Shown here: in pieces, positions 9,113-19,749 of the stretch
How the letters are laid out: the number at the start of each line of letters is the position of its first letter
Position numbering within the stretch: position 1 is the stretch's first letter
DNA from: Rudaea sp. 3F27F6
GTDB taxonomy: Bacteria > Pseudomonadota > Gammaproteobacteria > Xanthomonadales > Rhodanobacteraceae
Length of the DNA stretch: 64,000 nucleotides
Assembly: GCF_005503555.1 (NCBI RefSeq)
Contig: NZ_SCNG01000006.1
Coordinates: 186,001 to 250,000, forward strand
Direction of reading: 5' to 3'
Made by a program: the position numbers and the translations under genes
The notes under the pieces: model-generated
Seen by the model: the letters and a program-made list of their open reading frames with translations, nothing else
Told to the model about the DNA's origin: nothing
The model's database searches: none

Positions 9113-10753
9113 TCACATTTCCGGGGGTTTTCGTTCAGCCCTGGCCGAGCGGTAGCGCCGGATCAAGGTATTGGTCGAAGAATCGTGGGCGAGCCCGGCA
9201 TCGTCGTCGGCCGCGATTTCCTTGCCGATGTTCTGTGCAAGCTGCTTGCCCAGTTCGACGCCCCACTGGTCGAACGAATCGATGTCCCAGATCGCGCCCT
9301 GGACGAAGGTGATGTGTTCGTACAAGGCGATCAGCGCACCGAGGCTGTGCGGAGTCAGTTGCTGCGCGAGCAAGGTATTGCTCGGCCGGTTGCCGTCGAA
9401 GACGCGGTGCGGCACCAGCCATTCGGCCGTGCCTTCGGCGCGCACCTGTTCGGCGGTCTTGCCGAAGGCGAGCGCTTCACTCTGCGCGAACAGGTTCGCC
9501 ATCAGCAGATCGTGCTGCTCGCTCAGCGGACTCAACGGTTCGGTGAAACCGACGAAATCGCAGGCGATCAGCCGCGTGCCCTGATGCACGAGCTGGTAGA
9601 ACGAATGCTGACCGTTCGTGCCCGGCTCGCCCCACCACACCGCCGAGGTGTCGTGATCGACGCGTTTGCCATCAAGCGTGACCGACTTGCCGTTGCTCTC
9701 CATCGTCAACTGCTGCAGATAAGCCGGAAAGCGCTTGAGGTAGTTCGCGTACGGCAGCACGGCCTGGGTCGCCGCGCCGAGGAAATTCGTGTTCCAGATG
9801 CCGATCAGGGCCATCAGTATCGGCATGTTCTGCGCGAGCGGCGCCGTGCGGAAATGCTCGTCCATCGCATGGAAGCCGTCGAGCATCGCGCGGAAATGAT
9901 CCGGACCGACGGCGAGCATGGTCGACAGGCCGATCGCGGAATCCATCGAGTAGCGCCCGCCGACCCAATCCCAGAAGCCGAACATGTTCGCCGTGTCGAT
10001 GCCGAACTTGGCGACTTCGCCGGCATTGGTCGAGACCGCGACGAAATGCTTCGCCACCGCCATTTCGTCTTTCAGCACGGCGAGCAACCAGGCGCGCGCG
10101 GCACGCGCGTTCGCCATCGTTTCCTGCGTGGTGAAGGTTTTCGAGGCGACGATGAACAGCGTTTCTTCGGGGGCGATATCGCGCGTGGCTTCGAAGAAGT
10201 CGGCACCGTCAACGTTGGAGACGAAGCGGCAGTCGAGGTCGCGCTGGCTGTACGCGCGCAGCGCCTCGTAGGCCATCACCGGCCCGAGGTCGGAGCCGCC
10301 GATGCCGATGTTGACAATGTGGCGGATGCGCTTGCCTGTATGCCCCACCCACTCGCCTTCGCGCACACGCGAAGCGAACGCGGCCATGCGCTCGAGCACT
10401 TCGTGCACGTCGGGCACGACGTCGCTGCCGTCGACCTCGATGCGCTGGTCTTTGGCCGCACGCAGCGCGATGTGCAGCACCGCGCGGTTTTCCGTCACGT
10501 TGATTTTGTCGCCGCGCCACATGGCGTCGCGGCGTGCAGCAACGCCGCCGTCTTCGGCGAGCTGCAGCAGCAGGCGCAGGGTTTCGTCGTCGATGCGCTG
10601 CTTGGAATAGTCGAGATACCAGCCGGCGGCTTCGAGCGCGTATTTCTCTCCACGCTTCGGGTTTGCCGCAAACAGGTTGCGCAGGTGCACGTCGCGTGCG
10701 CGCCAATTCGCGGCGAGCGCGCGCCAGACGGGTCGTTCAGTAAGTTTGGACAT
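9113..10753 (-). CDS. pgi: Glucose-6-phosphate isomerase
   Basis: Interconverts glucose-6-phosphate and fructose-6-phosphate in glycolysis and gluconeogenesis. The protein has 546 residues, the usual length. Both family signatures are present: [15 protein letters not shown] and the C-terminal [13 protein letters not shown]. The phosphate-binding block GIGGSDLGP and [19 protein letters not shown] are also seen. The start is taken as the ATG at 10753 ([17 protein letters not shown]) with GGAATCC upstream; a TTG at 10777 is the alternative. The DUF1249 gene lies 53 bp upstream on the same strand. Confidence 0.96.
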   Translation of the reverse strand: MSKLTERPVWRALAANWRARDVHLRNLFAANPKRGEKYALEAAGWYLDYSKQRIDDETLRLLLQLAEDGGVAARRDAMWRGDKINVTENRAVLHIALRAAKDQRIEVDGSDVVPDVHEVLERMAAFASRVREGEWVGHTGKRIRHIVNIGIGGSDLGPVMAYEALRAYSQRDLDCRFVSNVDGADFFEATRDIAPEETLFIVASKTFTTQETMANARAARAWLLAVLKDEMAVAKHFVAVSTNAGEVAKFGIDTANMFGFWDWVGGRYSMDSAIGLSTMLAVGPDHFRAMLDGFHAMDEHFRTAPLAQNMPILMALIGIWNTNFLGAATQAVLPYANYLKRFPAYLQQLTMESNGKSVTLDGKRVDHDTSAVWWGEPGTNGQHSFYQLVHQGTRLIACDFVGFTEPLSPLSEQHDLLMANLFAQSEALAFGKTAEQVRAEGTAEWLVPHRVFDGNRPSNTLLAQQLTPHSLGALIALYEHITFVQGAIWDIDSFDQWGVELGKQLAQNIGKEIAADDDAGLAHDSSTNTLIRRYRSARAERKPPEM

Positions 10754-10806
10754 GTCGGATTCCGCGTAGCGAGACAATCATGAGCCCGCTCAGCGGCGAG
10801 CCGCAC

Positions 10807-11286
10807 CTATTGTCGCGTTTCTGCATCCGCGGTGAAAGGCACGAGCGTACCGCGCGAATGTCCCTGCTCGGCCAGGTATTCGAGCCAGCGGTTGAGAAAG
10901 CTCGCCATGCGCATGCGATGGGCGAACAGGGTCTTGGTCGCGGGGAACGAACCCAGCGCATGCCACATATGCTTGCCTGCGTGGTAATGCGACACTTCGG
11001 CGACGTGCGCGTCGCTGTACATGCGCAACCATGCCGCCGCCGGCGCTTCGCTTTCGGCCTCGCGCATGCGGTAGGTCAATTTCAATTCGAGCGTGTACGC
11101 GTGGCGTTCGAGCAGATCGAGCTGCACGTCGAGGCCGTCGTCGACCGAGGACAGATAACTGCCGACGTCGAGCGTCTGCGGCGCGAACACGCGCGTGAGG
11201 CGGTGATAGTTTTCCGCATACAAGCCCATCAGGTAAGCGAACCTGCTGGGCAGTACGGCTTCGGGTTTTTCGATGACTAGCGACAT
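10807..11286 (-). CDS. DUF1249 (YqiB-like) family protein
   Basis: A 159-residue protein resembling E. coli YqiB (DUF1249). The family pattern is recognisable: FAYLMGLYAENYHRLTRVFAP, then DVQLDLLERHAYTLELKLTY, RMYSDAHVAEVSHY, and a C-terminal NRWLEYLAEQGHSRGTLVPF. No signal peptide or membrane segment is visible. Function is unknown. It is placed directly upstream of pgi and is probably cotranscribed. Confidence 0.85.
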   Translation of the reverse strand: MSLVIEKPEAVLPSRFAYLMGLYAENYHRLTRVFAPQTLDVGSYLSSVDDGLDVQLDLLERHAYTLELKLTYRMREAESEAPAAAWLRMYSDAHVAEVSHYHAGKHMWHALGSFPATKTLFAHRMRMASFLNRWLEYLAEQGHSRGTLVPFTADAETRQ

Positions 11287-11438
11287 GCGCGCATCATAGG
11301 CGCCGCTACCCCGCCCCGCCAGACTTGCGCTACTACCTCGTCAGCCGGTATTTTGGTTCTCTCACGGCGCCGTTTGCCCAGGTTTTTCACTTCGCGGCGA
11401 ATGCGTATCGATTGCCCTCCCCCTGCTTGTGGACGGCC

Positions 11439-12896
11439 ATGATCAAGACATTGATTTCGGCGTTGTTGTGCGCAGCCGCTTGCGGCGTTCATGCGCAAGA
11501 TGCGCTCCCGGACAAAGACATCGCCCGTATCGAGAGCGGCCTCGTGCCGCGCATCCTGGTCGAAGGCGAGAAAGTGCAGACCTACAATCTGCATGAACGC
11601 ATGCAGCGCTTCAACGTGCCCGGAATCAGCGTCGCGGTATTCAAGAACGGCAAGGTGATCTGGGCGAAAGGCTACGGTTATGCCGATGTCGAACGGCATC
11701 TGCCGGTCGATGCGCATACACGGTTCCAGTCCGCTTCGATCAGCAAGTCGGTCACCGCGTTCGCGGTACTGAAGCTCGCACAGGCTCGGCATCTCGACCT
11801 CGACCGCAACGTCAACGACTACCTCGTCAGTTGGAAGGTGCCCGACAACGATTTCACCCGAACCGAGAAAGTGACGATTCGCCGTCTGCTCAGTCACACG
11901 GCCGGCCTCAATGTCGGCGGCTTCCCGGGCTACGAGAAGACCACAAAGATTCCGGATACGGTCGGCGTGCTCGAAGGCGCCGGCAACAGCCCCAAGGTCG
12001 AAGTCGTCGCGGTGCCAGGCTCGAAGCACTCGTACTCCGGCGGCGGCTACGTCGTCCTGCAGAAGCTCGTCGAAGAACTTACCGGCAAACCGTTCGTGCG
12101 CTACATGCAGGACGAACTGCTCACTCCGTTGAAGATGAGCGAGAGTTCGTACGATCCCTACCCTTCCAAAAATATGAGCCTGGCCTACCAGGCCAACGGC
12201 AAGGTGTACCCGGGAGGCTGGCACGTTTATCCGGAACTGGCCCCGGCCGGATTGTGGACGACGCCGTCGGACCTGGCCAAATTCTGTTTTGCCGTGCGCG
12301 ACGCCTCGCAAGGTGCGCCGGGCGCCTACTTGGCGCAGGAGTTTGCGAAGCAGATGCTGACGCCGAGCATGAAACCGGAAGGCGGCGATGGGTACGGACT
12401 CGGCCTGGAATTTCGCGGCAAGGATCTCAACGCCTCGTTCGGACACGGCGGCAGCAACGCGGGCTTCAAGAGCGAGATGTTTTACTTCTTCCGCCGCGAT
12501 CTCGGCGTCGTGCTGATGACCAATTCCGACAGCGGGCGCATTGTGCGCAACGAGCTGACGCGTTCGATCTCGAACCTTTATCAGTTGGACCTGTTCCCGG
12601 CGAAGACCGTGAAACGCCAGCCGATGAGCCGCGCGGAGTTGGACGCCTACGCAGGGCGCTACCAGTTCGACAAGGAAAAGGACTATTACCTCACCGCCAC
12701 GATCGAAGCGAACGGAGATTTGACTCTCAGGGATCTGGTCGACGGCAAGACCAACACCTTCGTCGCCGTCGCGCCCGACAAATTCGTCGACCGCTACAGC
12801 GGCGAAGAAGCCGAGTTCAAACGCGACAAGCCCGGCGGCGCGATCGTCAGCGTGCTTTACGACGGCGAAGAGACATTCCGGCACGTTGCGCAGTAA
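11439..12896 (+). CDS. Secreted serine hydrolase, class C beta-lactamase/PBP fold
   Basis: Exported hydrolase of the beta-lactamase family (Pfam Beta-lactamase type). The start is set at the ATG at 11439, because MIKTLISALLCAAACGVHAQ is a signal peptide. The frame extends upstream to 11325 without one. Active-site elements are SISK (Ser100, Lys103), the Tyr motif YSG (Tyr199) and HGG (336-338), consistent with a DD-peptidase/esterase-like serine enzyme. A C-terminal DUF3471-like beta domain begins after about 395. Substrate (peptidoglycan peptide, ester or beta-lactam) cannot be told. It is divergent from the DUF1249 gene. Confidence 0.88.
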   Translation: MIKTLISALLCAAACGVHAQDALPDKDIARIESGLVPRILVEGEKVQTYNLHERMQRFNVPGISVAVFKNGKVIWAKGYGYADVERHLPVDAHTRFQSASISKSVTAFAVLKLAQARHLDLDRNVNDYLVSWKVPDNDFTRTEKVTIRRLLSHTAGLNVGGFPGYEKTTKIPDTVGVLEGAGNSPKVEVVAVPGSKHSYSGGGYVVLQKLVEELTGKPFVRYMQDELLTPLKMSESSYDPYPSKNMSLAYQANGKVYPGGWHVYPELAPAGLWTTPSDLAKFCFAVRDASQGAPGAYLAQEFAKQMLTPSMKPEGGDGYGLGLEFRGKDLNASFGHGGSNAGFKSEMFYFFRRDLGVVLMTNSDSGRIVRNELTRSISNLYQLDLFPAKTVKRQPMSRAELDAYAGRYQFDKEKDYYLTATIEANGDLTLRDLVDGKTNTFVAVAPDKFVDRYSGEEAEFKRDKPGGAIVSVLYDGEETFRHVAQ

Positions 12897-12991
12897 GCCA
12901 AGGGTTCTTGGACTTGCCAGCCGGCGCGCAGCAGGACTAACGTGGCCCACCCCGCGCAACGGCCGGGGAAACAGCTCACGGAGACCGCTCC

Positions 12992-13393
12992 ATGACTTCG
13001 CTTACCGCTTTGCTGATGTTCACTGCGTGGACCTTGCTGCTCGTCGCCGCCGTATTTCTCTACCGCGGGATCAAGGTGCTCGGCGGCACGCCGATCAATT
13101 CCTGGGCACGCGGGCGCGAGACCGCGGCGAACTCGCCGTTCGCCGTGCGCCTCGGCGATGCGCACGCAAACTGCATCGAAAACCTGGTCGTGTTCGCCGC
13201 GATCGTGCTTGCGGCCGTCGCGCTCGGCAAGAGCACCGCGATCGATGCGTTCGCCCCGTGGGTCGTCTACGCGCGCATCGTGCAGAGCCTCGTCCATCTG
13301 CTCGGTACCACGCGGGCCTTGGTGACCGTGCGCGCAAGCTTGTGGGCGGTGCAGCTCGCGCTGTTTGCGATCATGCTGATCAAGTTGTTCTAG
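12992..13393 (+). CDS. MAPEG family membrane protein
   Basis: A 133-residue integral membrane protein of the MAPEG family (eicosanoid and glutathione metabolism in eukaryotes; role in bacteria largely unknown). Four hydrophobic segments are seen, with the conserved motif HANCIENLVVFAAIVL following RLGDA. A good GGAGA Shine-Dalgarno sequence lies 8 nt before the ATG. It follows the serine hydrolase in the same direction by 95 bp. Confidence 0.85.
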   Translation: MTSLTALLMFTAWTLLLVAAVFLYRGIKVLGGTPINSWARGRETAANSPFAVRLGDAHANCIENLVVFAAIVLAAVALGKSTAIDAFAPWVVYARIVQSLVHLLGTTRALVTVRASLWAVQLALFAIMLIKLF

Positions 13394-13454
13394 CCGCGGC
13401 GGCTGCTGGAACGATCCGCTATCCAGTTCTTGCTCGGCTTCGCGAAGTTCTGGT

Positions 13455-14270
13455 TTAGAACATGTGTTTCTCGATACCGAGCCAGGCGAGGATCTTGCTC
13501 GCGATTTCTTCGATCGACGTGTGCGTGGTGTTCTGCACCGGAATGTTCTCGCGCTTGAACAGCTTTTCCGCGAGCGCAAGTTCGTAGCGGCACTGCTCGA
13601 TCTTGGCGTAGCGGCTGCCGGGCTTGCGCGCTTCGCGCACCTGCGACAGGCGCACGGGATCGATGTCGAGACCGAACAGGCGCTGCTTGTAGGGTTTCAG
13701 GCGCGGCGGAATTTCCAGGCGTTCGAGGTCGTCCGGCGTCAGCGGATAGTTCGCCGCTTTCACGCCGTAGTGCAGCGCCATGTACAGGCAGGTCGGCGTC
13801 TTGCCGACGCGCGATACGCCGACCAGGATCACGTCGGCGTCGGCATAGTTCACGTCGATGCCGTCGTCATGGGTCAACGCGTAGTTGGTCGCGTTGATGC
13901 GCGCCTCGTACTCGTCGAAATTGGTCATGCCGTGCGCGCGGCCGACCCGGCGCGAACGCTTCATGCCGAGTTCGCTCTCCAGCGGCGCGATGAACGGCGC
14001 GAAGATGTCGAGCATCAGCGCCCCGGATGTGGCGAGCACTTCGCCGATCGCCTGATCGACGACCGAATTGATCAGGATCGGCCGCATGCCCTCGGCCGTG
14101 TAGGTGTTGCGGATACGCGCCGCGGCCGCATGCGCCTTTTCCTCGTTGTCGACGAACGGGATGCGGAAGGTATTGAATTCGACGCCTTCGAACTGCGTCA
14201 GCACAGAGTGGCCGATCGTCTCGGCGGTGATACCGGTACCATCGGAGATATAGAAGACGCTTCTGGCCAT
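13455..14270 (-). CDS. ppsR: PEP synthetase regulatory kinase/pyrophosphorylase
   Basis: DUF299-family bifunctional protein that inactivates PEP synthase by ADP-dependent phosphorylation and reactivates it by Pi-dependent dephosphorylation. The start is taken at the ATG at 14270 ([18 protein letters not shown]), the normal family N-terminus. The frame runs back to 14342. The P-loop-like motif [10 protein letters not shown] sits at 151-160, and the length of 271 matches the family. It is divergent from ppsA, its substrate, across 133 bp, which strongly supports the role. Confidence 0.95.
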   Translation of the reverse strand: MARSVFYISDGTGITAETIGHSVLTQFEGVEFNTFRIPFVDNEEKAHAAAARIRNTYTAEGMRPILINSVVDQAIGEVLATSGALMLDIFAPFIAPLESELGMKRSRRVGRAHGMTNFDEYEARINATNYALTHDDGIDVNYADADVILVGVSRVGKTPTCLYMALHYGVKAANYPLTPDDLERLEIPPRLKPYKQRLFGLDIDPVRLSQVREARKPGSRYAKIEQCRYELALAEKLFKRENIPVQNTTHTSIEEIASKILAWLGIEKHMF

Positions 14271-14403
14271 TGCGGCGCTCGCAGTCGCGGGGACCCGCAG
14301 TGTACGCGATGCGGCGGATCGCGCCCCAGCCTTGTTTTGCACTGCACAAACCGGCGAAAATTGCGTTTCCCTGCGGCCTCCCGCGCATTCACTGGAGACA
14401 TCC

Positions 14404-16776
14404 TTGAGCGATCTGGTTCTGTGGCTCGATCAACTGCGTCTGTCCGATCTCGGCAAGGTGGGCGGCAAGAACGCCTCACTCGGCGAAATGATCGGCAACC
14501 TCGCCAAACTCGGCGTATCGGTGCCCGGCGGATTTGCGACGACGTCCGACGCGTTCAAGCAATTCATCGCCCAGAGCGGTCTCGCCAAACGCATTCAGGA
14601 CCGCCTCGCGGCGCTCAACGTCGACGATGTCGACGCGCTGACCCAGGCCGGCGGCGAGATTCGCCAGTGGGTCATCGACACGCCGCTGATTCCGGAGTTC
14701 GACGCGGCCGTGCGCGCCGCCTACGCCAAACTGTGCAAGGACGCCGGCGCGGACAACACCGCCGTCGCCGTGCGCTCGTCGGCAACGGCCGAAGATCTGC
14801 CCGATGCGTCGTTCGCCGGCCAGCAGGAAACCTTTCTCAACGTCAGCGGTGCCGACGACGTCGTGCACAAGATCAAGGAAGTCTTCGCTTCGCTCTACAA
14901 CGACCGCGCGATCGCTTATCGCGTGCATCACGGCTATGCACACGAAGACGTGTTCCTCTCCGCCGGCGTGCAACTCATGGTGCGCTCCGACGTCGGTGCG
15001 TCGGGCGTGCTGTTCACTCTCGATACCGAATCGGGCTTTCGCGACGCGGTCTTCGTCACTGCAAGCTACGGCCTCGGCGAAATGGTTGTGCAAGGCGCGG
15101 TGAATCCGGACGAATTCTACGTCTACAAGCCCACACTCAAACAGGGCAAGCCCGCGATCCTGCGCCGCCAGATCGGCGCCAAGCAGCAGCGCATGGTCTA
15201 TTCGAACAAGCCCGGCGAGCGCGTGCGCATCGAAGAAGTGCCGCACAACGACCGCATCGCCTTCTCGATCAGCGACGAGGACGTGCATGAACTTGCGCGC
15301 CAGGCGCTCATCATCGAGCAGCACTACGGCCGGCCGATGGACGTCGAGTGGGCGAAGGACGGCAACACCGGCAAGGTCTACATCGTCCAGGCACGCCCCG
15401 AAACGGTGAAGTCGCGCGCGCGCGCCACGCAGATCGAACGCTACCAGTTGCAGGAACGCGGCCCGACGCTCGCCGAAGGCCGCGCGATCGGCCAGAAGAT
15501 CGGCGCCGGCAAAGCACGCGTGATCCGCTCGATCAAGGACATGAACCGCGTCGAGCCCGGCGACGTGCTGATCGCCGACATGACCGATCCCGACTGGGAG
15601 CCGGTGATGAAGCGCGCCGCGGCGATCGTCACCAACCGCGGCGGCAGAACTTGCCATGCGGCGATCATCGCACGCGAACTCGGCGTGCCGGCGGTCGTCG
15701 GCACGGGCGACGGGCTCGACAAGATTCCCGACGGCGCCGAAGTCACCGTGTCCTGCGCCGAAGGCGACACCGGCACGATCTACAGCGGCCTGCTCAAGTT
15801 CGAGAAGGTCACGGCCGACCTCGAACGCATGCCGCCCGCCCCGCTCAAGATCATGATGAACGTGGCCAACCCGGAGCGTGCGTTCGACTTCGCCATGCTG
15901 CCGAACGCCGGCGTCGGCCTCGCCCGCCTCGAAATGATCATCGCGAGCCACATCGGCGTCCATCCGAAGGCGTTGCTCGAATACGCGTCGCAGGACGCCG
16001 AGACCAAACGCAAGATCGACGAACGCATCGCCGGCTACGGCGATCCGGTGCAGTTCTACGTCGACCGTCTCGCCGAAGGCATCGCGACGATCACAGCGGC
16101 GTTTGCGCCGAATCCGGTCATCGTGCGCCTCTCCGATTTCAAATCGAACGAGTACGCCAACCTGATCGGCGGCAAGCGTTACGAGCCGCACGAGGAAAAC
16201 CCGATGATCGGCTTCCGCGGCGCGAGCCGTTACGTCGATCAGAGCTTCAAGCCCTCGTTCGCGCTCGAATGCCGCGCGATGAAGAAAGTGCGCGAAGAGA
16301 TGGGCCTCACCAACGCGTGGGTGATGATCCCGTTCGTGCGCACGCTCGAGGAAGGACGCAAGGTGATCGACGTGCTCGCCGAGAACGGCCTCAAGCAAGG
16401 CGAGCATGGCCTCAAGATCATCATGATGTGCGAAGTGCCGTCGAACGCGCTGCTGGCCGACGAGTTCCTCGACATCTTCGACGGGTTCTCGATCGGCTCG
16501 AACGATCTCACCCAGCTCACGCTCGGCCTCGACCGCGATTCCTCGATCGTCGCCAACCTGTTCGACGAGCGCGATCCGGCGGTGAAGAAGCTGCTGGCGT
16601 TGGCCATCTCGACCGCGAAGAAAAAGGGCAAGTACGTCGGCATCTGCGGCCAGGGCCCCAGCGATCACCCCGATCTCGCGCAGTGGCTGCTCGACGAGGG
16701 CATCGAATCCGTCTCTCTGAACCCCGACACCGTGGTCGACACCTGGCTGCATCTGGCCAAGAGCCGCTCGGTGTAA
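14404..16776 (+). CDS. ppsA: Phosphoenolpyruvate synthase
   Basis: Makes PEP, AMP and Pi from pyruvate and ATP for gluconeogenesis. The start is the TTG at 14404 ([29 protein letters not shown]), seven bases after GGAGA. The open frame begins earlier at 14332 without a ribosome site. The length of 790 residues is typical. The N-terminal ATP-grasp domain, the phosphohistidine motif [15 protein letters not shown] with His418, and the C-terminal PEP-binding barrel ([17 protein letters not shown]) are all intact. Confidence 0.96.
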   Translation: MSDLVLWLDQLRLSDLGKVGGKNASLGEMIGNLAKLGVSVPGGFATTSDAFKQFIAQSGLAKRIQDRLAALNVDDVDALTQAGGEIRQWVIDTPLIPEFDAAVRAAYAKLCKDAGADNTAVAVRSSATAEDLPDASFAGQQETFLNVSGADDVVHKIKEVFASLYNDRAIAYRVHHGYAHEDVFLSAGVQLMVRSDVGASGVLFTLDTESGFRDAVFVTASYGLGEMVVQGAVNPDEFYVYKPTLKQGKPAILRRQIGAKQQRMVYSNKPGERVRIEEVPHNDRIAFSISDEDVHELARQALIIEQHYGRPMDVEWAKDGNTGKVYIVQARPETVKSRARATQIERYQLQERGPTLAEGRAIGQKIGAGKARVIRSIKDMNRVEPGDVLIADMTDPDWEPVMKRAAAIVTNRGGRTCHAAIIARELGVPAVVGTGDGLDKIPDGAEVTVSCAEGDTGTIYSGLLKFEKVTADLERMPPAPLKIMMNVANPERAFDFAMLPNAGVGLARLEMIIASHIGVHPKALLEYASQDAETKRKIDERIAGYGDPVQFYVDRLAEGIATITAAFAPNPVIVRLSDFKSNEYANLIGGKRYEPHEENPMIGFRGASRYVDQSFKPSFALECRAMKKVREEMGLTNAWVMIPFVRTLEEGRKVIDVLAENGLKQGEHGLKIIMMCEVPSNALLADEFLDIFDGFSIGSNDLTQLTLGLDRDSSIVANLFDERDPAVKKLLALAISTAKKKGKYVGICGQGPSDHPDLAQWLLDEGIESVSLNPDTVVDTWLHLAKSRSV

Positions 16777-16795
16777 TCAAAATTGCAAAAAGGGC

Positions 16796-16825
16796 TTTGC
16801 GCGATCGGAAATTTGCAGTTACAAT
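16796..16825 (+). promoter_or_regulatory. Candidate promoter for the tRNA-Ala/tRNA-Glu unit
   Basis: TTGCGC (16796-16801) and TACAAT (16820-16825) are separated by 18 bp, about 105 bases before tRNA-Ala. The hexamers are reasonable but this is position-based inference. Confidence 0.4.
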
Positions 16826-16930
16826 TTGCGGCTCCCTGAATCGGTTTGACCGGGTCAGGGACGCCGGAAGGATTCTCGGAATCCAACCGGTCCCGCGGAA
16901 TCCCTGGCCTTTCCGCGGGCGAAATCAAGT

Positions 16931-17006
16931 GGGGCTATAGCTCAGCTGGGAGAGCGCCACAATGGCATTGTGGAGGTCATCGGTTCGATCCCGATTAGCT
17001 CCACCA
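16931..17006 (+). tRNA. tRNA-Ala (GGC)
   Basis: A 76-nt cloverleaf. Acceptor GGGGCTA pairs with TAGCTCC. The anticodon stem CCACA/TGTGG encloses loop ATGGCAT, giving anticodon GGC. The T-loop is TTCGATC, and CCA is encoded. It is followed 47 bp later by tRNA-Glu. Confidence 0.96.
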
Positions 17007-17053
17007 CTTGATTCGACATTCGGGTTTGTTTGCAAACCCACGGTTTTCTCGGC

Positions 17054-17129
17054 GTCCCCATCGTCTAGAGGCCCAGGACATCGCCCTTTCACGGCGGTAA
17101 CGGGGGTTCGAATCCCCCTGGGGACGCCA
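17054..17129 (+). tRNA. tRNA-Glu (TTC)
   Basis: A 76-nt cloverleaf nearly identical to E. coli tRNA-Glu. Acceptor GTCCCCA pairs with TGGGGAC, anticodon loop CTTTCAC gives TTC, the T-arm is GGGGGTTCGAATCCCCC, and CCA is encoded. Confidence 0.97.
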
Positions 17130-17162
17130 ATTCCAATACAGCGGCATACCGCAACATCATTC

Positions 17163-17187
17163 AAACCGCGCTACGGCGCGGTTTTTT
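17163..17187 (+). terminator. Terminator after tRNA-Glu
   Basis: The stem AAACCGCGC / GCGCGGTTT has a TACG loop and runs into six Ts. Confidence 0.9.
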
Positions 17188-17298
17188 CTTGCCCGCACGT
17201 CACGTAAGCATTCAGACATTTATCGTCAATTGGGCGGGACTCCGTTGCGCGAAGCGGTCGGATAGTATGGACAGATCGCAGCATTGCGCGAGGCGCCC

Positions 17299-18291
17299 AT
17301 GCACGGCTGGATTTCGATACCGGGAATTTGGCAGCTCGTCCTGTTGGCGCTTGCGCCTGTCGTCGGCTTCGCAGTCGGTGCCTGGAGCGCACGAAGCAAA
17401 CATCAGATAGCGCTCTGGTTCGGCTATACACTGACTTATTCGGTGCTCGTGGTGCTGCTCGCATTTCTGTACGAGTCGCATCGTTTTCGCGGCCAATACA
17501 ATCTGGCGGCGTGGAGCATGCTGGTGATTCCGATTTTCGTCTACGCGCTTCCCGCTGTCGGCTTACCGTGGCTGCTCGCGCGAAAGTTCGTGCGCTCGGG
17601 CAGCTCTCAAGAGCACGATGGCGACGCCGAAAAGCGCTCGGCACCCGGCATCGCGTTGTTCGCCATCAGCGCGGTCATGCTTGTGACGATTGCCATGGTG
17701 GCGGTGCGGAATATGCCAGTACCTGTGCCGCAATCGACCTATGTAATACCGCCGATCGACCCGACCAAAGCCCCGGAAGATTTGGCCGAGGTCACGAATG
17801 GATCGGACTGGTTGTGCACCCTGCTCCGGGAAGGCAAGCCGACGAGTTCGCTGATCGACTATCACTTCGACGCGCTCAATGCCGGCGCACACTGGCAGAG
17901 CTTCTCGCATCGCGGCGAGCTGCGGCCGTTCTTCGACCTCGATCATGCCAACGGGGCGGAACAGTTTTTCAGCGGCTCCTATTCCGTCGCCGACCGCAAA
18001 CTGCAATTGGCCAGCGACTACGCCGGGATGCCGCTTTCTTCTACACATCAGTTTACCAAGGGCGATCAGGAAGCGATGCGGGCACGCCACGACCCGCGCT
18101 TGCGTGGCGAAATCGTGGTGCAGCCGAACGGATGGAAGGGCACACTGGAGTCGGTGTCGTTCCGTTCGCTCTCATCGGCGGCGATGTCGCTCACCGTCGA
18201 ATTCAATGGCGATGTTCCGCGTACAACAGAACTTACCTGCCGCCGTATCCACGATTCAGATTTCCGCCCGATCGTGGTGCCGTCCGCATAG
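17299..18291 (+). CDS. Hypothetical membrane protein
   Basis: A 330-residue protein of unknown function. The start is set at the ATG at 17299 (MHGWISIPGIWQLVLLALAP); a TTG at 17284 is in frame. Four hydrophobic segments occupy about the first 150 residues (near 10-30, 42-60, 74-96 and 120-142). The C-terminal half is a soluble domain with WLCTLLREGKPTSSLIDYHFDALNAG and two cysteines, probably outside the cytoplasm. Not recognised as any named family. It stands alone between the tRNA terminator and a convergent gene. Confidence 0.7.
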   Translation: MHGWISIPGIWQLVLLALAPVVGFAVGAWSARSKHQIALWFGYTLTYSVLVVLLAFLYESHRFRGQYNLAAWSMLVIPIFVYALPAVGLPWLLARKFVRSGSSQEHDGDAEKRSAPGIALFAISAVMLVTIAMVAVRNMPVPVPQSTYVIPPIDPTKAPEDLAEVTNGSDWLCTLLREGKPTSSLIDYHFDALNAGAHWQSFSHRGELRPFFDLDHANGAEQFFSGSYSVADRKLQLASDYAGMPLSSTHQFTKGDQEAMRARHDPRLRGEIVVQPNGWKGTLESVSFRSLSSAAMSLTVEFNGDVPRTTELTCRRIHDSDFRPIVVPSA

Positions 18292-18405
18292 CCATTCCAA
18301 CCGTGCCGCGACGATTGCAGCGGTCCCTTCTCTCCGATCGATAGGCTCGCGGCCGCCTACGGCGACCGCGCTCGGTACACCAATGTTTTGTCTGTGCAGC
18401 CGGTT

Positions 18406-18993
18406 TTATAGTCCGGCGATATGCACTTTGTATCTCGGCTGCGAAACCGGCCCCGGTACCGTGTTCGCACGCATCTGCTTGAGTTCCGCCTTGTCGTGGA
18501 AATCGACATACGGAGTCAGGTCGAGATTGTCCGGCACCTTGCTGAGTTGCTCGTCGCCGATCACCTTGATGTATTCCTCCATGAATTCGTTGTAGGCATC
18601 CCACTTGATGCCTTCGGCGCGCACCGCGGCCTGCTCTGCATGCAGGGCGATCTGGTGCGACGTCAGGTAATGCATGCCGAGCAGTTGGATCAGCGACTTC
18701 TCGACGGCTTCGTGCACGATCAGGAAGCGATCCGTATACACGCGCCGGCTGCGATAGACGAAACTCTTCGGCATATGCCGGTCGATAAAAATCGTATGGC
18801 CGTCGAGGCTGTAGCCGGCGAGATAAGGAATGTCGTAGCTGCGCTCGAGGTGTACGCGCGCGACGATCGATTTCATCGCCTTTTCCATCATCGTCTTGCC
18901 GATCACCCACTCCGGCCAGTGCGATTTGGGATGCTTCTTCGTATCGGGCGAGAGCGCTTTGTGGAACTTCGGGTGCCGTTTGGTGCCGTGCAT
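18406..18993 (-). CDS. Conserved hypothetical protein
   Basis: A 195-residue soluble protein, no signal peptide. It resembles a conserved hypothetical family seen in rhizobia and other soil proteobacteria (recalled from the pattern YDIPYLAGYSLDGHTIFIDR). The middle contains DRFLIVHEAVEKSLIQLLGMHYLTSHQIALHAEQAAV, in which His-Glu, His, His and His-Ala-Glu are spaced along predicted helices. This could be a metal-binding or protease-like site, but that is inference. The C-terminus is basic and non-conserved in appearance. Confidence 0.7.
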   Translation of the reverse strand: MHGTKRHPKFHKALSPDTKKHPKSHWPEWVIGKTMMEKAMKSIVARVHLERSYDIPYLAGYSLDGHTIFIDRHMPKSFVYRSRRVYTDRFLIVHEAVEKSLIQLLGMHYLTSHQIALHAEQAAVRAEGIKWDAYNEFMEEYIKVIGDEQLSKVPDNLDLTPYVDFHDKAELKQMRANTVPGPVSQPRYKVHIAGL

Positions 18994-19071
18994 CGTTCCC
19001 CTCCTCCGTGTCGGTCGAGAATTTCAGCCTAGCTCAAGTTTCGTTGAATTTTCCCAATCCGCGGCGGCGCG

Positions 19072-19566
19072 TCAACCGCGGCGTTCGCGGAAGAACGCGC
19101 GCAGCATCGCGCCGGCCTCTTCGCCGAGCAGGCCGCCCGCGACGGCGACGCGGTGATTATGCAAGGGCGAGATCAGTGTGTCGAAGACGCTGCCGGCGGC
19201 GCCGGTTTTCGGGTCGGTCGCGGCGTACACGACGCGCGCCACGCGCGCGTGCACGATCGCGCCGGAGCACATGACGCAAGGCTCCAGTGTCACATACAGC
19301 GTCGATCCGGGCAGACGATAGTTGCCTTCGCCCGCGCCCGCGTCGCGCAGGGCGACGATTTCGGCATGCGCGCTCGCGTCGTTGCCGCTGATGCTGCGGT
19401 TCCAGCCCTCGCCAATGATCGCGCCGTCGCGCACGAGGATGGCGCCGACTGGCACTTCTTCATGCGCGTCGCGCGCATGCGCGGCGAGTTCGAGCGCGCG
19501 GCGCATGAAGGCGACGTCGGCGGGATCGAACGTCGCGGCTGGCGGCAATGGGTTATCGAGAGACAT
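19072..19566 (-). CDS. tadA: tRNA-specific adenosine deaminase TadA
   Basis: Deaminates A34 to inosine in tRNA-Arg(ACG), an essential decoding step. The protein has 164 residues. The zinc-dependent deaminase motifs are HAE (residues 67-69, with the catalytic Glu) and PCVMC (96-100). VPVGAILVRDG and GNDASAHAEI are typical of TadA rather than of free-nucleoside deaminases. It starts at the ATG at 19566. Confidence 0.94.
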   Translation of the reverse strand: MSLDNPLPPAATFDPADVAFMRRALELAAHARDAHEEVPVGAILVRDGAIIGEGWNRSISGNDASAHAEIVALRDAGAGEGNYRLPGSTLYVTLEPCVMCSGAIVHARVARVVYAATDPKTGAAGSVFDTLISPLHNHRVAVAGGLLGEEAGAMLRAFFRERRG

Positions 19567-19749
19567 CGCAAAATTCTATCAGTCCGGCGGTATGCCAATA
19601 CGCAGCCGCTTGCAAGCAGTTCTGCGAGCGTGAGGCGCCGTCAGGGAATCTGCGCGAACGCCCGGCGCATCTGCACGGCGGCATAAGCCCGTTGTTCGCA
19701 GGCGCGGGAATCGCGGATACTGCGGCGCCCTGCCCGTCGGATTTTGCTC

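Noticed and set aside
11277-12959. A 560-codon minus-strand frame
   Set aside because: Antisense shadow of the serine hydrolase gene, which has SxxK, YSG and HGG motifs.
14476-16752. A 758-codon minus-strand frame
   Set aside because: Antisense shadow of ppsA.
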